This document shows positions 1 to 9,005 of a stretch of 63,409 nucleotides of DNA, in pieces. Numbering within the stretch: position 1 is the stretch's first letter; each line of letters opens with the position of its first letter. The notes below the pieces were generated by a model. It had not been told where the DNA came from. It saw nothing but the letters and a program-made list of their open reading frames with translations, and made no database searches. The translations under genes were made by a program, and so were the position numbers. Source of the DNA: CAWJAP01 sp963834365 (lineage in GTDB: Bacteria; Acidobacteriota; Vicinamibacteria; Vicinamibacterales; Vicinamibacteraceae). The DNA lies in assembly GCA_963834365.1 (NCBI GenBank), contig CAWIBS010000014.1, positions 1-63,409 of the forward strand, given 5' to 3'.

Positions 1-926
1 TCGGCGTTGGCGCCCGAGGTCGAGAAGATGGCCGTGTTGATGCCGATGACCTCGCCCGGGCGTTGACCAGCGCCCGCCGGAGTTGCCGGGGTTGATCGCC
101 GCGTCGGTCTGGATGAGGTCGCCAGCGTGGCGCCGCCGGCTCGCCGACGAGCGGTTGAGCGCGCTGACGATGCCCTGCGTGACCGTGGAGTCCAGCCCGA
201 AGGGCGAGCCGATGGCGATCGCGACGTCACCGACGCGCGGCGTCGCTGGTCGCCCAGCGGGGACGGGCAGGTCGGTCGCGTCGACGTGCAGCACGGCGAG
301 GTCGGCCATCGGGATCGGTGCCGACCACCTCGGCCTCGCGCTCGGGGCCGTCGTGCAGGCGTGACCGTCACCTGCTCGGCGCCCTCGACCACGTGGTTGT
401 TGGTGATGAGGTAGCCGTCCTCGCGGTAGATCACCGCGGAGCCGCTGCCCTCGCCCTGCAGCCCGGAGACGTCGACGCGGGCCACGGTCGGCAGCACGGC
501 GGCGGCGACCTCGGTGACGGAGCGCTCGCCGCCGGGCAGGGGGGCACCCATGTCGCTGGCGCGTCCGGCGACGCGGGGTCGGCCGGCGCTGCGACCGTGG
601 TGGTCTGGGCGCTCCCGTCCTCCGAGGAGGCGGTCTGCGCCGCGGGGTCGTCGGACAGCGGCGAGCGTGACGGGCACGGCGACAGACGCACCGATCACCG
701 CGGCCAACGCGGCCGCGGCCAGCAGCCCGCCGACGCGGCGGGGCTCCCGGGGCGCGATCGGCCGGACGGCAGGGGCAGGCGGCGGAGGCGGCTCGGGCAG
801 GGGGCCGGTCGCCCACCAGGACGGGGCGCTGGCGCTGCCGGCCTCGTGAGGCAGCGGCGGCATCGGCTGGTCGAACGGTGGCCTGCTGCGCTCGGTGCTC
901 GACAGCAGCGTCTGCGGCGCGTGCAC
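1..926 (-). CDS. HtrA/DegP-type trypsin-like serine protease, 3' partial, frameshifted
   Basis: Membrane-anchored quality-control protease of the HtrA family. The chosen start is GTG at 926 with AGGAGG just upstream. The N-terminus is cytoplasmic and proline-rich, followed by one membrane helix (about residues 70-90) and a low-complexity Ser/Ala/Thr linker. The whole triad can be read across frames: His in NNHVVEGA (about 385-410), Asp in MADLAVLHV (about 295-320) and Ser in NPGNSGG (about 80-105). No single frame stays open: there are at least three single-base indels (near 640, 350 and 75), so the gene is interrupted as given. The gene runs off the left edge, so any PDZ domain is not visible. 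It is divergent from a two-component pair, an arrangement like mycobacterial pepD/mprAB. The family call is firm; whether the frameshifts are real is doubtful. Confidence 0.85.
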   Translation of the reverse strand, partial: MHAPQTLLSSTERSRPPFDQPMPPLPHEAGSASAPSWWATGPLPEPPPPPAPAVRPIAPREPRRVGGLLAAAALAAVIGASVAVPVTLAAVRRPRGADRLLGGRERPDHHGRSAGRPRVAGRASDMGAPLPGGERSVTEVAAAVLPTVARVDVSGLQGEGSGSAVIYREDGYLITNNHVVEGAEQVTVTPARRPRARGRGGRHRSRWPTSPCCTSTRPTCPSPLGDQRRRASVTSRSPSARPSGWTPRSRRASSARSTARRRAGGATLATSSRPTRRSTPATPAGAGQRPGEVIGINTAIFSTSGANA

Positions 927-1041
927 GGCATCCTCCTCGGGACGGATTTTTGGGGGAGACTTCCAAGACTTCGTGGGAGTCACGGTAGGCGGGCTCCCCA
1001 CAAGCATCCCCCGTCCCCCCGGAAAGGTTGCGTAAAGCGCA

Positions 1042-1741
1042 ATGGCAAACCCCGGTGCGAACGTCCTGCTGGTCGAGGACGACGACGGGATCGCCGTGCC
1101 GCTGGCCGCGGCGCTGCGCGGCGCAGGGTACGTGGTGCAGCGCGTGGCCGCGGGCGGCGAGGCGCTGCAGGCGATCGCGCGCGGCGCCGCGCCCGACCTG
1201 GTGGTGCTGGACCTGGGGCTGCCCGACCTGGACGGCGTCGAGGTCTGCCCGCGCGCCTGCGCGACCGCGAGCCTGCGCTGCCGATCCTGGTGCTCACGGC
1301 GCGCGCCGACGAGGTCGACGTCGTCGTCGGCCTCGACGCCGGCGCCGACGACTACGTGACCAAGCCGTTCCGGCTGGCCGAGCTGCTGGCCCGCGTGCGG
1401 GCGCTGCTGCGGCGCGCGCGGCACCGACGCCGCCGACCAGGTCCTGCACGCCAGGACGTGCGCGTCGACGTCGCGGCTCGCGGCGCGCCTGGCGGGCGAG
1501 CGAGGAGCTGGACCTCACGCCCAAGGAGTTCGACCTCCTGCGCGTGCTGCTGCGCGAGGCCGGCCGGGTCGTCACCCGCGAGACGCTGATGCGCGAGGTC
1601 TGGGACACGACCTGGTTCGGCTCCACCAAGACCCTCGACATGCACGTGTCGTGGCTGCGCCGCAAGCTCGGCGACGACGCCGCGGCGCCGCGCTACATCA
1701 CCACCGTGCGCGGCATCGGCTTGCGCTTCGACGAGGGCTGA
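1042..1741 (+). CDS. OmpR/PhoB-type response regulator (two frameshifts)
   Basis: DNA-binding response regulator. The receiver domain starts LLVEDDDGI, with the acidic pocket DD and the phospho-acceptor Asp in VVLDLGLPDLDG. After an indel near 1250 it continues in another frame with LVLTARADEVDVVVGLDAG and the KPF motif (ADDYVTKPFRLAELL). A second indel near 1500 leads into a winged-helix domain (LTPKEFDLLRVLLREAG to YITTVRGIGLRF). The total length of about 232 residues is normal for the family. The start ATG lies 115 bp from the divergent HtrA start, with GGAAAGG upstream. The sensor kinase follows after 9 bp, so the two form an operon. The partner kinase and the neighbouring protease suggest an envelope-stress circuit, which is inference. 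Confidence 0.88.
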
Positions 1742-1750
1742 GGCGGGTCC

Positions 1751-3076
1751 GTGCGTCGGCGGGTACTGGCCACCACGCTGACCGCCACCGCGCTGGCGCT
1801 GGTCTTGCTGGGCGTTCCGCTCGGGTTCGCCGTGACGCGGCTGCTGCAGGGCCAGGCCCTGTCGGCCCTGCAGCGCGAGGCCGAGCAGATCCAGGTCTTC
1901 CTCAACCAGCAGGGTCTCAACATTCTTCGAGCAGGGCGAGGTCCTGCGCGAGGCCGCCGAGGAGAGCGGCCTGCGTCTGGTCCTGTTCGAGCGCCGCGGC
2001 GGGCTGGTCGCCGTGCGCGACACGCTGGCGCCCCCGGAGGTGCCGGCCGATCTCGACGCGGACCTCGACCTCGGCCCTGCGCGGCGAGGTCGGGCGCGTG
2101 CGCGCCGACGGTCTGCTCGCGGTCTCGGTGCCCGTGCGCATCGGTGGTGTGAGCCAGGTCCTGCGCGCCGTCCGCATCGACGAGGTGCTGCGCGGGGAGA
2201 TCCGCGGGGCGCTGCTGGCGATCGCCGCGCTGTCGGGGGTGGCGCTGGCCGTGGCCGTCGGGGTGGGCACGTGGCAGGCCGCGCGCCTGAGCCGGCCGCT
2301 GGAGGCACTGGCCGACACCGCCGCCGAGCTTGGCCGGGGCGACTTCTCCGTGCGCTCGGCGCGCAGCGGTCTCCCGGAGGCCGACCGCGTCGCGGAGGCC
2401 CTGGACGCGACCGCGGAGCGCCTGGGGACCCTGGTCGCGCGCACGCGCTCGTTGCGGCGCGGACGCGTCCCATCAGCTGCGCACGCCCCTCACGGCCCTG
2501 CGCCTGGACGTGGAGGCGCTGCAGGTCGCGGCCGCGGATGACCAGGGAGCCCTGGTCGGCGCTGCGCTCGACGAGATCGACCGGCTGGAGGCCACGATCG
2601 GCGAGCTCGAGTCGCTGGCGGTCGCGCCGGTCGGCACCGAGGAGGTCGACGTCGGCGCGCTCGCGCAGGACCGCGTCGCGACCTGGGGCGCCCTGGCCGC
2701 CGCGTCCGGCCGCCGCGTGGTCGTGCAGGCCGGCCCCGTCCCGCGTGTCGCGGGCCGCCCCGCCGCGCTGGGTCAGGCGCTGCAGGTGCTGCTGGACAAC
2801 GCGCTGGAGCACGGCCGCGGCACGATCACGGTCAGCGTCGCCACCGCGCCTGCCGTGACTCCGCCGCTGCCGGGCGGCGTGGCGCCGCCGCCTGGCGCCG
2901 GTGGGCACTGGGTGCGGCTCTGCGTCACCGACGAAGGTTCCGGCTTCGCACCCGACGGCGTCGAGGGCCACGGGCTCGTGCTGGCCCGCTCCCTGGTCGA
3001 GGGCGACGGCGGCCGCCTGGTCTACGACCGCGCCCCGCGTGTCTGCCTCCTCCTTCCGGCCGCGGCGACCGCCTGA
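1751..3076 (+). CDS. Sensor histidine kinase, HAMP and HisKA domains (frameshifted)
   Basis: Membrane sensor kinase partnered with the preceding regulator. It starts at GTG 1751, nine bases after the regulator stop. An N-terminal membrane helix (about residues 5-32) is followed by a short extracytoplasmic region, a second helix near 2,200-2,270 and a HAMP segment (RLSRPLEALADTAAELGRGD). The phospho-accepting His sits in ASHQLRTPLTAL near 2,470. The ATPase part has an N-box (LLDNALEHG) and a glycine box (DEGSGFAPDGVEGHG). At least three indels (near 1,925, 2,070 and 2,455) break the frame. It ends at 3076, 46 bp before the next gene. Confidence 0.87.
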
Positions 3077-3122
3077 TCCGGGGGGCAAACTGCTCCATCC
3101 GTTACATGGAGGAGTGAGGGCG

Positions 3123-4823
3123 ATGACCGAGCCCCGCGAGGACCCTGCCGCCAAGCTCGACGAGCTGGCTGAGCGCGCCCTGCTGCTGGCCGTGGACGAG
3201 GACCCGCTCTGGGCGGCGCTGATCGGCATCGAGGAGGCCGACGGCCGGGTGCCCGACGCCTCCGAGGAAGACGAGCGCCGCCGCCGGGATGCCTGGCTGG
3301 AGCTGGCCGCCTCCGCCGAGGCCGTACCGGCCGAGGGCCTGTCGACGACCGACGCCGTCACGCGGTCGATCCTGGTCCACGAGGGGCGCGACAACGCAGC
3401 GCTGCTGTGCCGTGGGCTGCAGGCGCTCGACGTCACAGCCTTCCTGACCGCGCCCCAGGCGCGCCTGCTCTCCACGGTCGCCCGCATCCCCGTCGCCACG
3501 CCCGAGGCCGCCGAGGAGCACCTCCAGCGGTTGGAGGGCCTGCCGGGTTGGCTGGACGCGGTGGGGGAGCGCCAGGTCCGCGGCTCCGCCGGCGACCGGC
3601 CTGCGACGGCCCGCGGCGCGCGCGACGCGATCGCGCAGCTGGACCGCTACCTGGAGCTGGCGCCCGAGGACAACCCGCTGCTCGCCGCACCGGCCCCGGA
3701 CGGGTGGACCGCGGCCGACGTCTGGGCGCAGCGCCGCGCCGCGCTGGTGGCCGGCCCGCTGGCCGACGCCGTGCGGCGCTACCGCCAGCGGGTCGAGACC
3801 GACGTCCTCCCGCGAGGCCGCGACGACGAGCACTGCGGCCTCTCGTGGCTGGACGGCGGAGCCGAGCTCTACCGCGACCTGGTCCGCGTGCACACCACGA
3901 CCGAGCGCACCCCCGAGGAGGTGCACGCCACCGGCCTGGACGTGATCGCCGGCCTCGCGGAGGAGTACCGCGAGATCGGCGGCCGCGCGCTGGGCGAGCA
4001 CGACCTGAGCGCGATCTTCACGCGGCTGCGCACGGACCCGGGGCTGCGGTTCGCCGAGGGCGAGGAGGCCCGCGCCGACGCCGAGGCCGTCGTGGCCCGC
4101 GCGGTCGAAGGCGCGCCAGCCGCGTTCCACCGCCTGCCCGAGACCGCCTGCGAGGTGCGCGCGATCCCCGAGGTCGAGGCCAGCGGCGCCGTCGCCGCCT
4201 ACTACCAGCCGCCCAACCCGGGCGCCGGCACGGGTGGCACCTACTGGATCAACACCACCGGCCCTGTGGTGGCGCGCTACGAGTCGGAGTGCATCGCGTT
4301 CCACGAGGCGATCCCCGGCCACCACCTGCAGATCGGGCTGCAGCAGGAGCTCGAGGGGCTGCCGCGCTTCCGCCGCCTGGTCGTGGGCGCGACCGCCTAC
4401 GTCGAGGGGTGGGGCCTGTACACCGAGCGCCTCGCCGACGAGCTGGGGTGGTACTCCGGCGACCTGGCGCGCCTCGGGATGCTGGCGTGCGACTCGCTGC
4501 GGGCCGGCCGACTGGTGGTCGACACCGGGCTGCACCATCTCGGCTGGAGCCGCCAGCGCGCGATCGACTTCCTGCTGGCCAACTCGGCGATGACCGAGGA
4601 CTTCGTGGTCGCGGAGGTCGACCGCTACATCGTCTACCCGGGGCAGGCGTGCGCGTACATGATCGGCAGGCTGGAGCTCAACCGGCTGCGCGAGGTTGCG
4701 CGTTCCGCCCGCGGTGCGGCCTTCGACCTGCGCGACTTCCATGCGGTGGTCCTGGACCAGGGGGCGCTGCCGCTGGCCCTGCTCGAGCAGCAGGTGCTGG
4801 CGTGGGCGGGCGCCGACAAGTGA
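3123..4823 (+). CDS. DUF885 family metallopeptidase-like protein
   Basis: Intact 566-residue protein of the DUF885 family. The family signature is present near residues 395-410: a HExxGHH-type zinc motif (FHEAIPGHHLQ) followed by a Gln/Glu-rich helix. The motif YVEGWGLYTERLADE, also typical, follows about 35 residues later. There is no signal peptide, so it is probably cytoplasmic. The start ATG at 3123 has GGAGG about 10 bases upstream. The gene stays in frame throughout, unlike its upstream neighbours. Its stop overlaps the GTG start of the next gene by 4 bp, suggesting translational coupling. The substrate is unknown; peptidase activity is inferred from the zinc motif. Confidence 0.88.
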   Translation: MTEPREDPAAKLDELAERALLLAVDEDPLWAALIGIEEADGRVPDASEEDERRRRDAWLELAASAEAVPAEGLSTTDAVTRSILVHEGRDNAALLCRGLQALDVTAFLTAPQARLLSTVARIPVATPEAAEEHLQRLEGLPGWLDAVGERQVRGSAGDRPATARGARDAIAQLDRYLELAPEDNPLLAAPAPDGWTAADVWAQRRAALVAGPLADAVRRYRQRVETDVLPRGRDDEHCGLSWLDGGAELYRDLVRVHTTTERTPEEVHATGLDVIAGLAEEYREIGGRALGEHDLSAIFTRLRTDPGLRFAEGEEARADAEAVVARAVEGAPAAFHRLPETACEVRAIPEVEASGAVAAYYQPPNPGAGTGGTYWINTTGPVVARYESECIAFHEAIPGHHLQIGLQQELEGLPRFRRLVVGATAYVEGWGLYTERLADELGWYSGDLARLGMLACDSLRAGRLVVDTGLHHLGWSRQRAIDFLLANSAMTEDFVVAEVDRYIVYPGQACAYMIGRLELNRLREVARSARGAAFDLRDFHAVVLDQGALPLALLEQQVLAWAGADK

Positions 4824-5572
4824 AGGCCCGCGTCGCGGGCGGGTTGCTGGCGGCGGTGGCGCTGGCGGCGTGCCAACCGGTCGACCAACCGGTCGTCGCG
4901 CCCAGCCAGGACGCGGCCCCCAGCGACGCGGACCTGCTGGGCAACCCCGACGAGGAGTTCCCGACAGACCTCGCCGAGCTGCGCGCCTTCGGCCTCCAGC
5001 GCGCGCTTCTCTGGCAGGACGACCCGCGCCTCTCGGTCGTCGTGGTCTACCTCGACGGCGAGGGAGACGGCGACGGGGATGCAGGGGGAGGCGGCGGAGG
5101 ACAAGCCTGGGAACGCGTGCGGCTGACCTACGTGGCGCCCGACGCCGACCGCATCCTGACGGTCGAGGCGGTGCCGGACGGCGGCGCCCGGGTCGAGCGC
5201 CAGACGCTGTCGGGCCTGCAGCTGCAGCCGATCACGGCAGCCGGCGTGGCCGAGCTCCCCGACCTCCCCGACGACGCACTCGAACCGGCCGCCCTGGCCG
5301 CCGCCGCCGCGCCTGCCCTGGAGCAGTGCGACGCCGCCGGCGATGTCGCGGCGGTGATCTATGCCAACGGCGCCCCGGAATCCTGGGACGGCCAGGCCTG
5401 GGCTTCCGCCCCGGTCTGGCGCACGACCGTCCTGACCCCCGACGGCGGGGCCGTCGTCCGCCCCGACGATGCCACGCCCTTCGCCCCCCTCACCTGCCCC
5501 GACCCCCTCCTCCCCGGCCTCAGCGAAACGCCGGAGCCAGATCCGGCAGCGCAGGAAAGTGCCGGACGTTGA
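4820..5572 (+). CDS. Putative lipoprotein of unknown function
   Basis: Starts at GTG 4820, overlapping the DUF885 stop (GTGA). The first 19 residues form a lipoprotein signal with a perfect lipobox (LAAC), so the mature protein should be anchored outside the membrane. The mature part (about 230 residues) is acidic and Ala/Pro-rich, with a Gly/Asp low-complexity stretch near residues 75-95. No family is recognised. The last 53 bp overlap the convergent vapC gene; the end could be shorter if a join lies here, but the C-terminal composition (Pro/Glu/Ser) is plausible for a real tail. Function unknown. Confidence 0.7.
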   Translation: MKARVAGGLLAAVALAACQPVDQPVVAPSQDAAPSDADLLGNPDEEFPTDLAELRAFGLQRALLWQDDPRLSVVVVYLDGEGDGDGDAGGGGGGQAWERVRLTYVAPDADRILTVEAVPDGGARVERQTLSGLQLQPITAAGVAELPDLPDDALEPAALAAAAAPALEQCDAAGDVAAVIYANGAPESWDGQAWASAPVWRTTVLTPDGGAVVRPDDATPFAPLTCPDPLLPGLSETPEPDPAAQESAGR

Positions 5573-5906
5573 GCGTCAGCAGTTCCAGTCCGAGGACCGT
5601 CGCGGTCGCCCCGATCACGTAGTCGACGAGGCCGACGCCTTGGTGGGAGCGACGATCCTCCCGGAGGGCACGGCCAGCCTCCGCCGCGATCTCCGCGCTC
5701 ACCGGCTGCAGGATCAACGCCGAGAACATCCGCGCGATGCGGCCGCGCTCCGCCGACCGCATCCCTCCCTCGATCTCGACCCTCGACAGCACGCTGCAGT
5801 GTGCAGCGCCGGCGAGCACCGCGGCTTCCAGCACTGGTCCGGCGCCCTGCACGCCCCGCAGGTACGCGATCAAAACGCCGGAATCGAACAGCTGTCCCTG
5901 CGCCAT
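5520..5906 (-). CDS. vapC: VapC-type PIN-domain toxin
   Basis: A 128-residue PIN-domain protein, predicted to be an RNase toxin of a type II toxin-antitoxin pair. The acidic residues expected for metal binding are visible: Asp near the start (LFDSGVLIAYL), Glu in SRVEIEGG, and Asp in GLVDYVIGATA, followed by the typical LLTLNVRHFP C-terminal strand. The start ATG overlaps the antitoxin stop (TGATG), the normal arrangement for vapBC. The 3' end overlaps the convergent lipoprotein gene by 53 bp. The specific RNA target cannot be told. Confidence 0.88.
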   Translation of the reverse strand: MAQGQLFDSGVLIAYLRGVQGAGPVLEAAVLAGAAHCSVLSRVEIEGGMRSAERGRIARMFSALILQPVSAEIAAEAGRALREDRRSHQGVGLVDYVIGATATVLGLELLTLNVRHFPALPDLAPAFR

Positions 5907-6172
5907 CAGGCGTCGAGGCCGAGCTCTCGCAAACGTTCGTCGGCACTACGACCGCGCACCGACCGCAGCCATTCCGGCCAGTCAGGGGCGTCCGGCATGA
6001 TCCCGAACGTCTCTCTGACCGCGCGCAGACGTTCCTCGGCCCCATCGTCGATGCCCAACGCGCCGTCGAGGATTTGGCGGATCACCACGGCCTGCGGCAC
6101 GCCTGCGTCCCGCGCACGCGCCGCGATCCGCCGCCGCTGCTCGTCGGTCAGGTAGATCTGCGTCCGCTGCAT
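5906..6172 (-). CDS. vapB: VapB-type ribbon-helix-helix antitoxin
   Basis: An 88-residue antitoxin whose N-terminus (MQRTQIYLTDEQRRRI) is a ribbon-helix-helix DNA-binding domain. The acidic, Trp-containing C-terminal part would wrap the toxin. ATG is at 6172. Only about 10 bp upstream the sequence becomes the coding sequence of a CoxS subunit, so its own promoter is missing. This position is a likely assembly join. Overlap with vapC by one base implies coupled translation. Confidence 0.82.
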   Translation of the reverse strand: MQRTQIYLTDEQRRRIAARARDAGVPQAVVIRQILDGALGIDDGAEERLRAVRETFGIMPDAPDWPEWLRSVRGRSADERLRELGLDA

Positions 6173-6179
6173 ACATCGG

Positions 6180-6327
6180 CGACGACGCAGCAACCGCAGT
6201 TCGACGTGTCGCAGCCGACGTGCGTGCCGGTCAGCCGGCACTCTTCGCGGAGGAAGAGCGCGAGGAGGGTCCGCGGCTCTACGTCTCGATCGTAGGCGAC
6301 ACCGTTCACCGTGACGTGAATCTTCAT
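6180..6327 (-). pseudogene. CoxS-like [2Fe-2S] subunit of a molybdenum hydroxylase, truncated
   Basis: N-terminal 45-50 residues of the small iron-sulfur subunit of a xanthine/CO dehydrogenase-type enzyme. It starts MKIHVTVNGVAYDRDV and includes the first plant-type ferredoxin cysteines (GCDTSNCG). Homology stops just after this motif, where CGACT would be expected, and the sequence runs into the vapB start. The remaining 100 or more residues and the catalytic large subunit are absent. The ATG at 6327 overlaps the coxM stop (ATGA), showing it was once part of an intact operon. Truncation is more likely an assembly join than a natural deletion. Confidence 0.8.
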
Positions 6328-7202
6328 GCCTGCACCCCCAGACGCGAGAACGCCTGGCGCAAGCCTCGCGCCACCAGCACGCCCGCCAGATGCTTCTTGA
6401 ACTCGACGCTGCCCCGCAAGTCGGCCTGCGGCGCGCTGCGGTGCCACGCGGCATCGGACGCAGCGCGCAGCAGATCCGCCGACGGTTTCTGTCCGGCAAG
6501 CAGCTTCTCGGCCGCATCCACGCGCACGGCGCACGCGCCGGCCGCCGACAGCGCCACGCCGGCCGAGCGGATGGTCCCGTCGGCGTTCAACGACACCTGC
6601 ACGGCCGCCGCCGCGGTGGCAAAATCGCCGACCTTGCGCTCTACCTTCTGGTACGACCCGGCCGTGCGATCGTCGGGCACCGGGAACTCGGCGCCGAGCG
6701 CCATCTCACCGTCGCCGACCGCCGTCGCGAAGCTGTCAACGAGGAACTCGTCGATGGGGACGCGGCGCGTGCCGCTCTTGCCCCGAACAACGACGGTGGC
6801 GCGGGAGGCGAGCGCGACCGCGGTCCAGTCGCCGGACGGATCGTTGTGGCACAAGCTGCCGACCACCGTGCCCATCTGCCGGACGACCGGATCGGCGACC
6901 ACGCGCGACACGTCGTACAAGAGGCTCCATCGACGATCGCCGATCCACGGCGCGCGCTCGATGTCGGTGTCTCGTGCGATGGCTCCGACCGCCAGCACTC
7001 CATCGTTCATCCGCACATAGTTCAGTTCGCCGATTGCGTTGATGTCCACGAGGACGGCCGGACGCGCGAGCCGGAAGCGCATCGCCGGAATGAGGCTCTG
7101 CCCACCCGCCAGCACCCGGGCTTCCGCCCCGTGCTGCTGCAGGTGTGCAAACGCCTCGTCTGTCGTGTGGGCCCGAAGGTAATCGAAGGCTGCAGGAATC
7201 AC
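6324..7202 (-). CDS. CoxM-like FAD-binding subunit of a xanthine/CO dehydrogenase-type enzyme
   Basis: A 292-residue flavoprotein subunit that passes electrons from the iron-sulfur subunit to an acceptor. The FAD-binding motifs are present: AGGQSLIPAMRFRLARP near residues 33-50 and TVVGSLCHNDPSGDW near 110-125. The GTG start at 7202 is chosen because AGGAGG lies 8 bp upstream and the family begins with (M/V)IPAAFDY. Translation is coupled to the truncated coxS. The substrate (CO, purine, aldehyde or other) cannot be decided without the missing large subunit. The nearby mocA and xdhC genes support a molybdenum enzyme. Confidence 0.9.
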   Translation of the reverse strand: MIPAAFDYLRAHTTDEAFAHLQQHGAEARVLAGGQSLIPAMRFRLARPAVLVDINAIGELNYVRMNDGVLAVGAIARDTDIERAPWIGDRRWSLLYDVSRVVADPVVRQMGTVVGSLCHNDPSGDWTAVALASRATVVVRGKSGTRRVPIDEFLVDSFATAVGDGEMALGAEFPVPDDRTAGSYQKVERKVGDFATAAAAVQVSLNADGTIRSAGVALSAAGACAVRVDAAEKLLAGQKPSADLLRAASDAAWHRSAPQADLRGSVEFKKHLAGVLVARGLRQAFSRLGVQA

Positions 7203-7341
7203 GTCGCCAACCTCCTGCCTCGGCAGTGCCGCGCGTGTCGAGCCACGCGGGCGTCGCAAAGGTGATCCTGGGAAAATGTGATTCTATACCGCAGGCAACG
7301 GTTGTTACGCACCGTGCCATAGATATCGCTACACTATTTTC

Positions 7342-7926
7342 ATGGTCAGCGCAGTGGTGCTCGCGGCAGGCGCTTCGACAAGGATGGGGACGCCAAAGCT
7401 CCTCCTGCCGTTCGGCGGCGAGCCGCTCGTCCGCAGGGCCGTCCGGCAGGTCTCGGCCGCGGGCTTCGACGATGTCCTGGTTGTGGTAGGAAGCGAGCAC
7501 GAGGCGACGCTGGCAGCGCTCGAGGGGCTGCTCGTCCGCCATGCCGTCAACCTGCAGTTCGCCAGCGGGATGGGGAGCTCGTTCCGCACCGCAGTCGAGC
7601 ACCTGCCCGACAGCGACGCCGCCATGTTCGCGCTCGCCGATCAGCCGTTCGTGACGACGAACGAGTACCGCACCGTGCTCGACACCTACCGTCAGCATGC
7701 GTCCCCCATCGTGAGCGTGCGGTACGGCGAGGTGATGGCGCCGCCGCACTTGTTCGAACGGGAGTTCTTCCCCGAGCTCGCCGAGCTCCAGCACGGCGCG
7801 CGCTCGGTCCTGCACCGTCACATCGACCGGACCACGATCCTGCGGTTTCCGCCGGATCTGCTGGTGGATGTGGACACACCCGAGGACTACGAGCGGGCGA
7901 AAAGCCGACTGTCTTCCGGTCGGTGA
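7342..7926 (+). CDS. MocA-like molybdenum cofactor nucleotidyltransferase
   Basis: A 194-residue nucleotidyltransferase of the MobA/MocA type, which adds CMP to molybdopterin to make the cofactor used by xanthine dehydrogenase-family enzymes. The signature loop LAAGASTRMGTPKLLLPFGG is at residues 7-26, and the metal-binding motif ALADQP is near residue 95. The C-terminal motif DVDTPEDYERA is typical. The gene is divergent from coxM across 139 bp, and its last 40 bp overlap the convergent xdhC. CTP specificity is inferred from context. Confidence 0.88.
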   Translation: MVSAVVLAAGASTRMGTPKLLLPFGGEPLVRRAVRQVSAAGFDDVLVVVGSEHEATLAALEGLLVRHAVNLQFASGMGSSFRTAVEHLPDSDAAMFALADQPFVTTNEYRTVLDTYRQHASPIVSVRYGEVMAPPHLFEREFFPELAELQHGARSVLHRHIDRTTILRFPPDLLVDVDTPEDYERAKSRLSSGR

Positions 7927-9005
7927 AGGCTACGGACGGAGCCGCTGAGGAAGCCGCCCTCGAACCCGCGGCGAATCGCCAGGATCTCTCCCATGATCGA
8001 CACCGCCACTTCGTCCGGCGTTTCCGCGCCCAGCGAGAGCCCGACCGGGCTGCGCACGCGCGAGAGCTTCGCCGCATCGGGCGTGTAGCCGTGCGCCGCA
8101 AGCCCCGCCAGCAGCTTCTCGTAACGCGACCGGGGCCCGAGCACGCCGACATAGGCGGCATCCGATTCCAGGCCGAAGCGCAGGCTCTCTTGATCGCGCT
8201 CGACGTGGTGGTTCATCACCAGCATGAAGGCGCCGGCACGCGGCTTGACACGGTCTGCGAACTGGCTGAAGTGCGCGCAGACCAGCGTCGCGTCCGGAAA
8301 ACGACCCGGCGCCAGGAACGCCTCGCGGACATCGACTACGGTCACCGCGAACCCCAGCGTCCAGGCCAGCCGCGCGACGGGGGCCGCGTCGTGTCCGGCG
8401 CCGAAGATCACGAGTTCGGGCGGCGGCAGCGCGATCTCGAAGAAAAGCTCGGCGTCGGCGATCGACTCGAGACCAGATCCGGGGTACGGCGCGCGCAGCC
8501 GGTCACGGGCACGCTCGATCGCCTGCTGTTCGACGACGGCATCGGACAGGCCGCCGGCAACGAGCCGGGCGCCGGCGACGACCATCCGCCCCGAGATGCC
8601 GGAGAGCGGCGTCACGAGCACCGCAGGCTCCGACTGCTCGAGGATCGTGAACCACGTGCGCATGACGACGTCGTCTTCGAGCCGTTCGATGAGAACGTCA
8701 ACGGCGCCGCTGCAGCCGAGACCCAGACCCCAGATCGAATCGTCCGCCAGGTCGTAGCTCACGACGACCGGCTCGCCGCTGGCGATGACGCGCGCCGCGG
8801 TCTCGGCAACCGCCGGTTCCAGGCAGCCGCCGGACAGCGAACAGACGTAGGTCCCGTTCTGGCGCACGAACATCCGCGTGCCTTCGCGCCGATACGCGCT
8901 CCCCCTGACGCGCACGATCGTGGCCAGCGCCGCCGGCTCCCCGGCCGCACGTGCCTGCTGGATGACTTCGAGGAGCCGTTCAGTCTCGCGACGATCCATG
9001 CCCAC
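7887..9005 (-). CDS. XdhC/CoxI family molybdenum-enzyme maturation factor
   Basis: About 372 residues. This family helps insert sulfurated molybdenum cofactor into xanthine dehydrogenase-type enzymes. The N-terminal XdhC domain has VRGSAYRREGTRM and SLSGGCLEPAV, with the conserved Cys also found in GLGLGCSGAVDVLIE. The C-terminal Rossmann domain has the nucleotide loop VIFGAGHDAAPVARLA near residue 205 and the later motif YVGVLGPRSRYE. The start is GTG 9005 or ATG 8999; a GGAG-like site fits either. It overlaps mocA tail to tail by 40 bp. Confidence 0.9.
   Translation of the reverse strand: MGMDRRETERLLEVIQQARAAGEPAALATIVRVRGSAYRREGTRMFVRQNGTYVCSLSGGCLEPAVAETAARVIASGEPVVVSYDLADDSIWGLGLGCSGAVDVLIERLEDDVVMRTWFTILEQSEPAVLVTPLSGISGRMVVAGARLVAGGLSDAVVEQQAIERARDRLRAPYPGSGLESIADAELFFEIALPPPELVIFGAGHDAAPVARLAWTLGFAVTVVDVREAFLAPGRFPDATLVCAHFSQFADRVKPRAGAFMLVMNHHVERDQESLRFGLESDAAYVGVLGPRSRYEKLLAGLAAHGYTPDAAKLSRVRSPVGLSLGAETPDEVAVSIMGEILAIRRGFEGGFLSGSVRSLHRPEDSRLFARS

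Noticed and set aside
1352..3499. 715-residue minus-strand reading frame over the two-component genes
   Set aside because: Antisense shadow of genes with clear family motifs on the plus strand; low-complexity and Arg/Ser-rich, typical of high-GC shadow frames.
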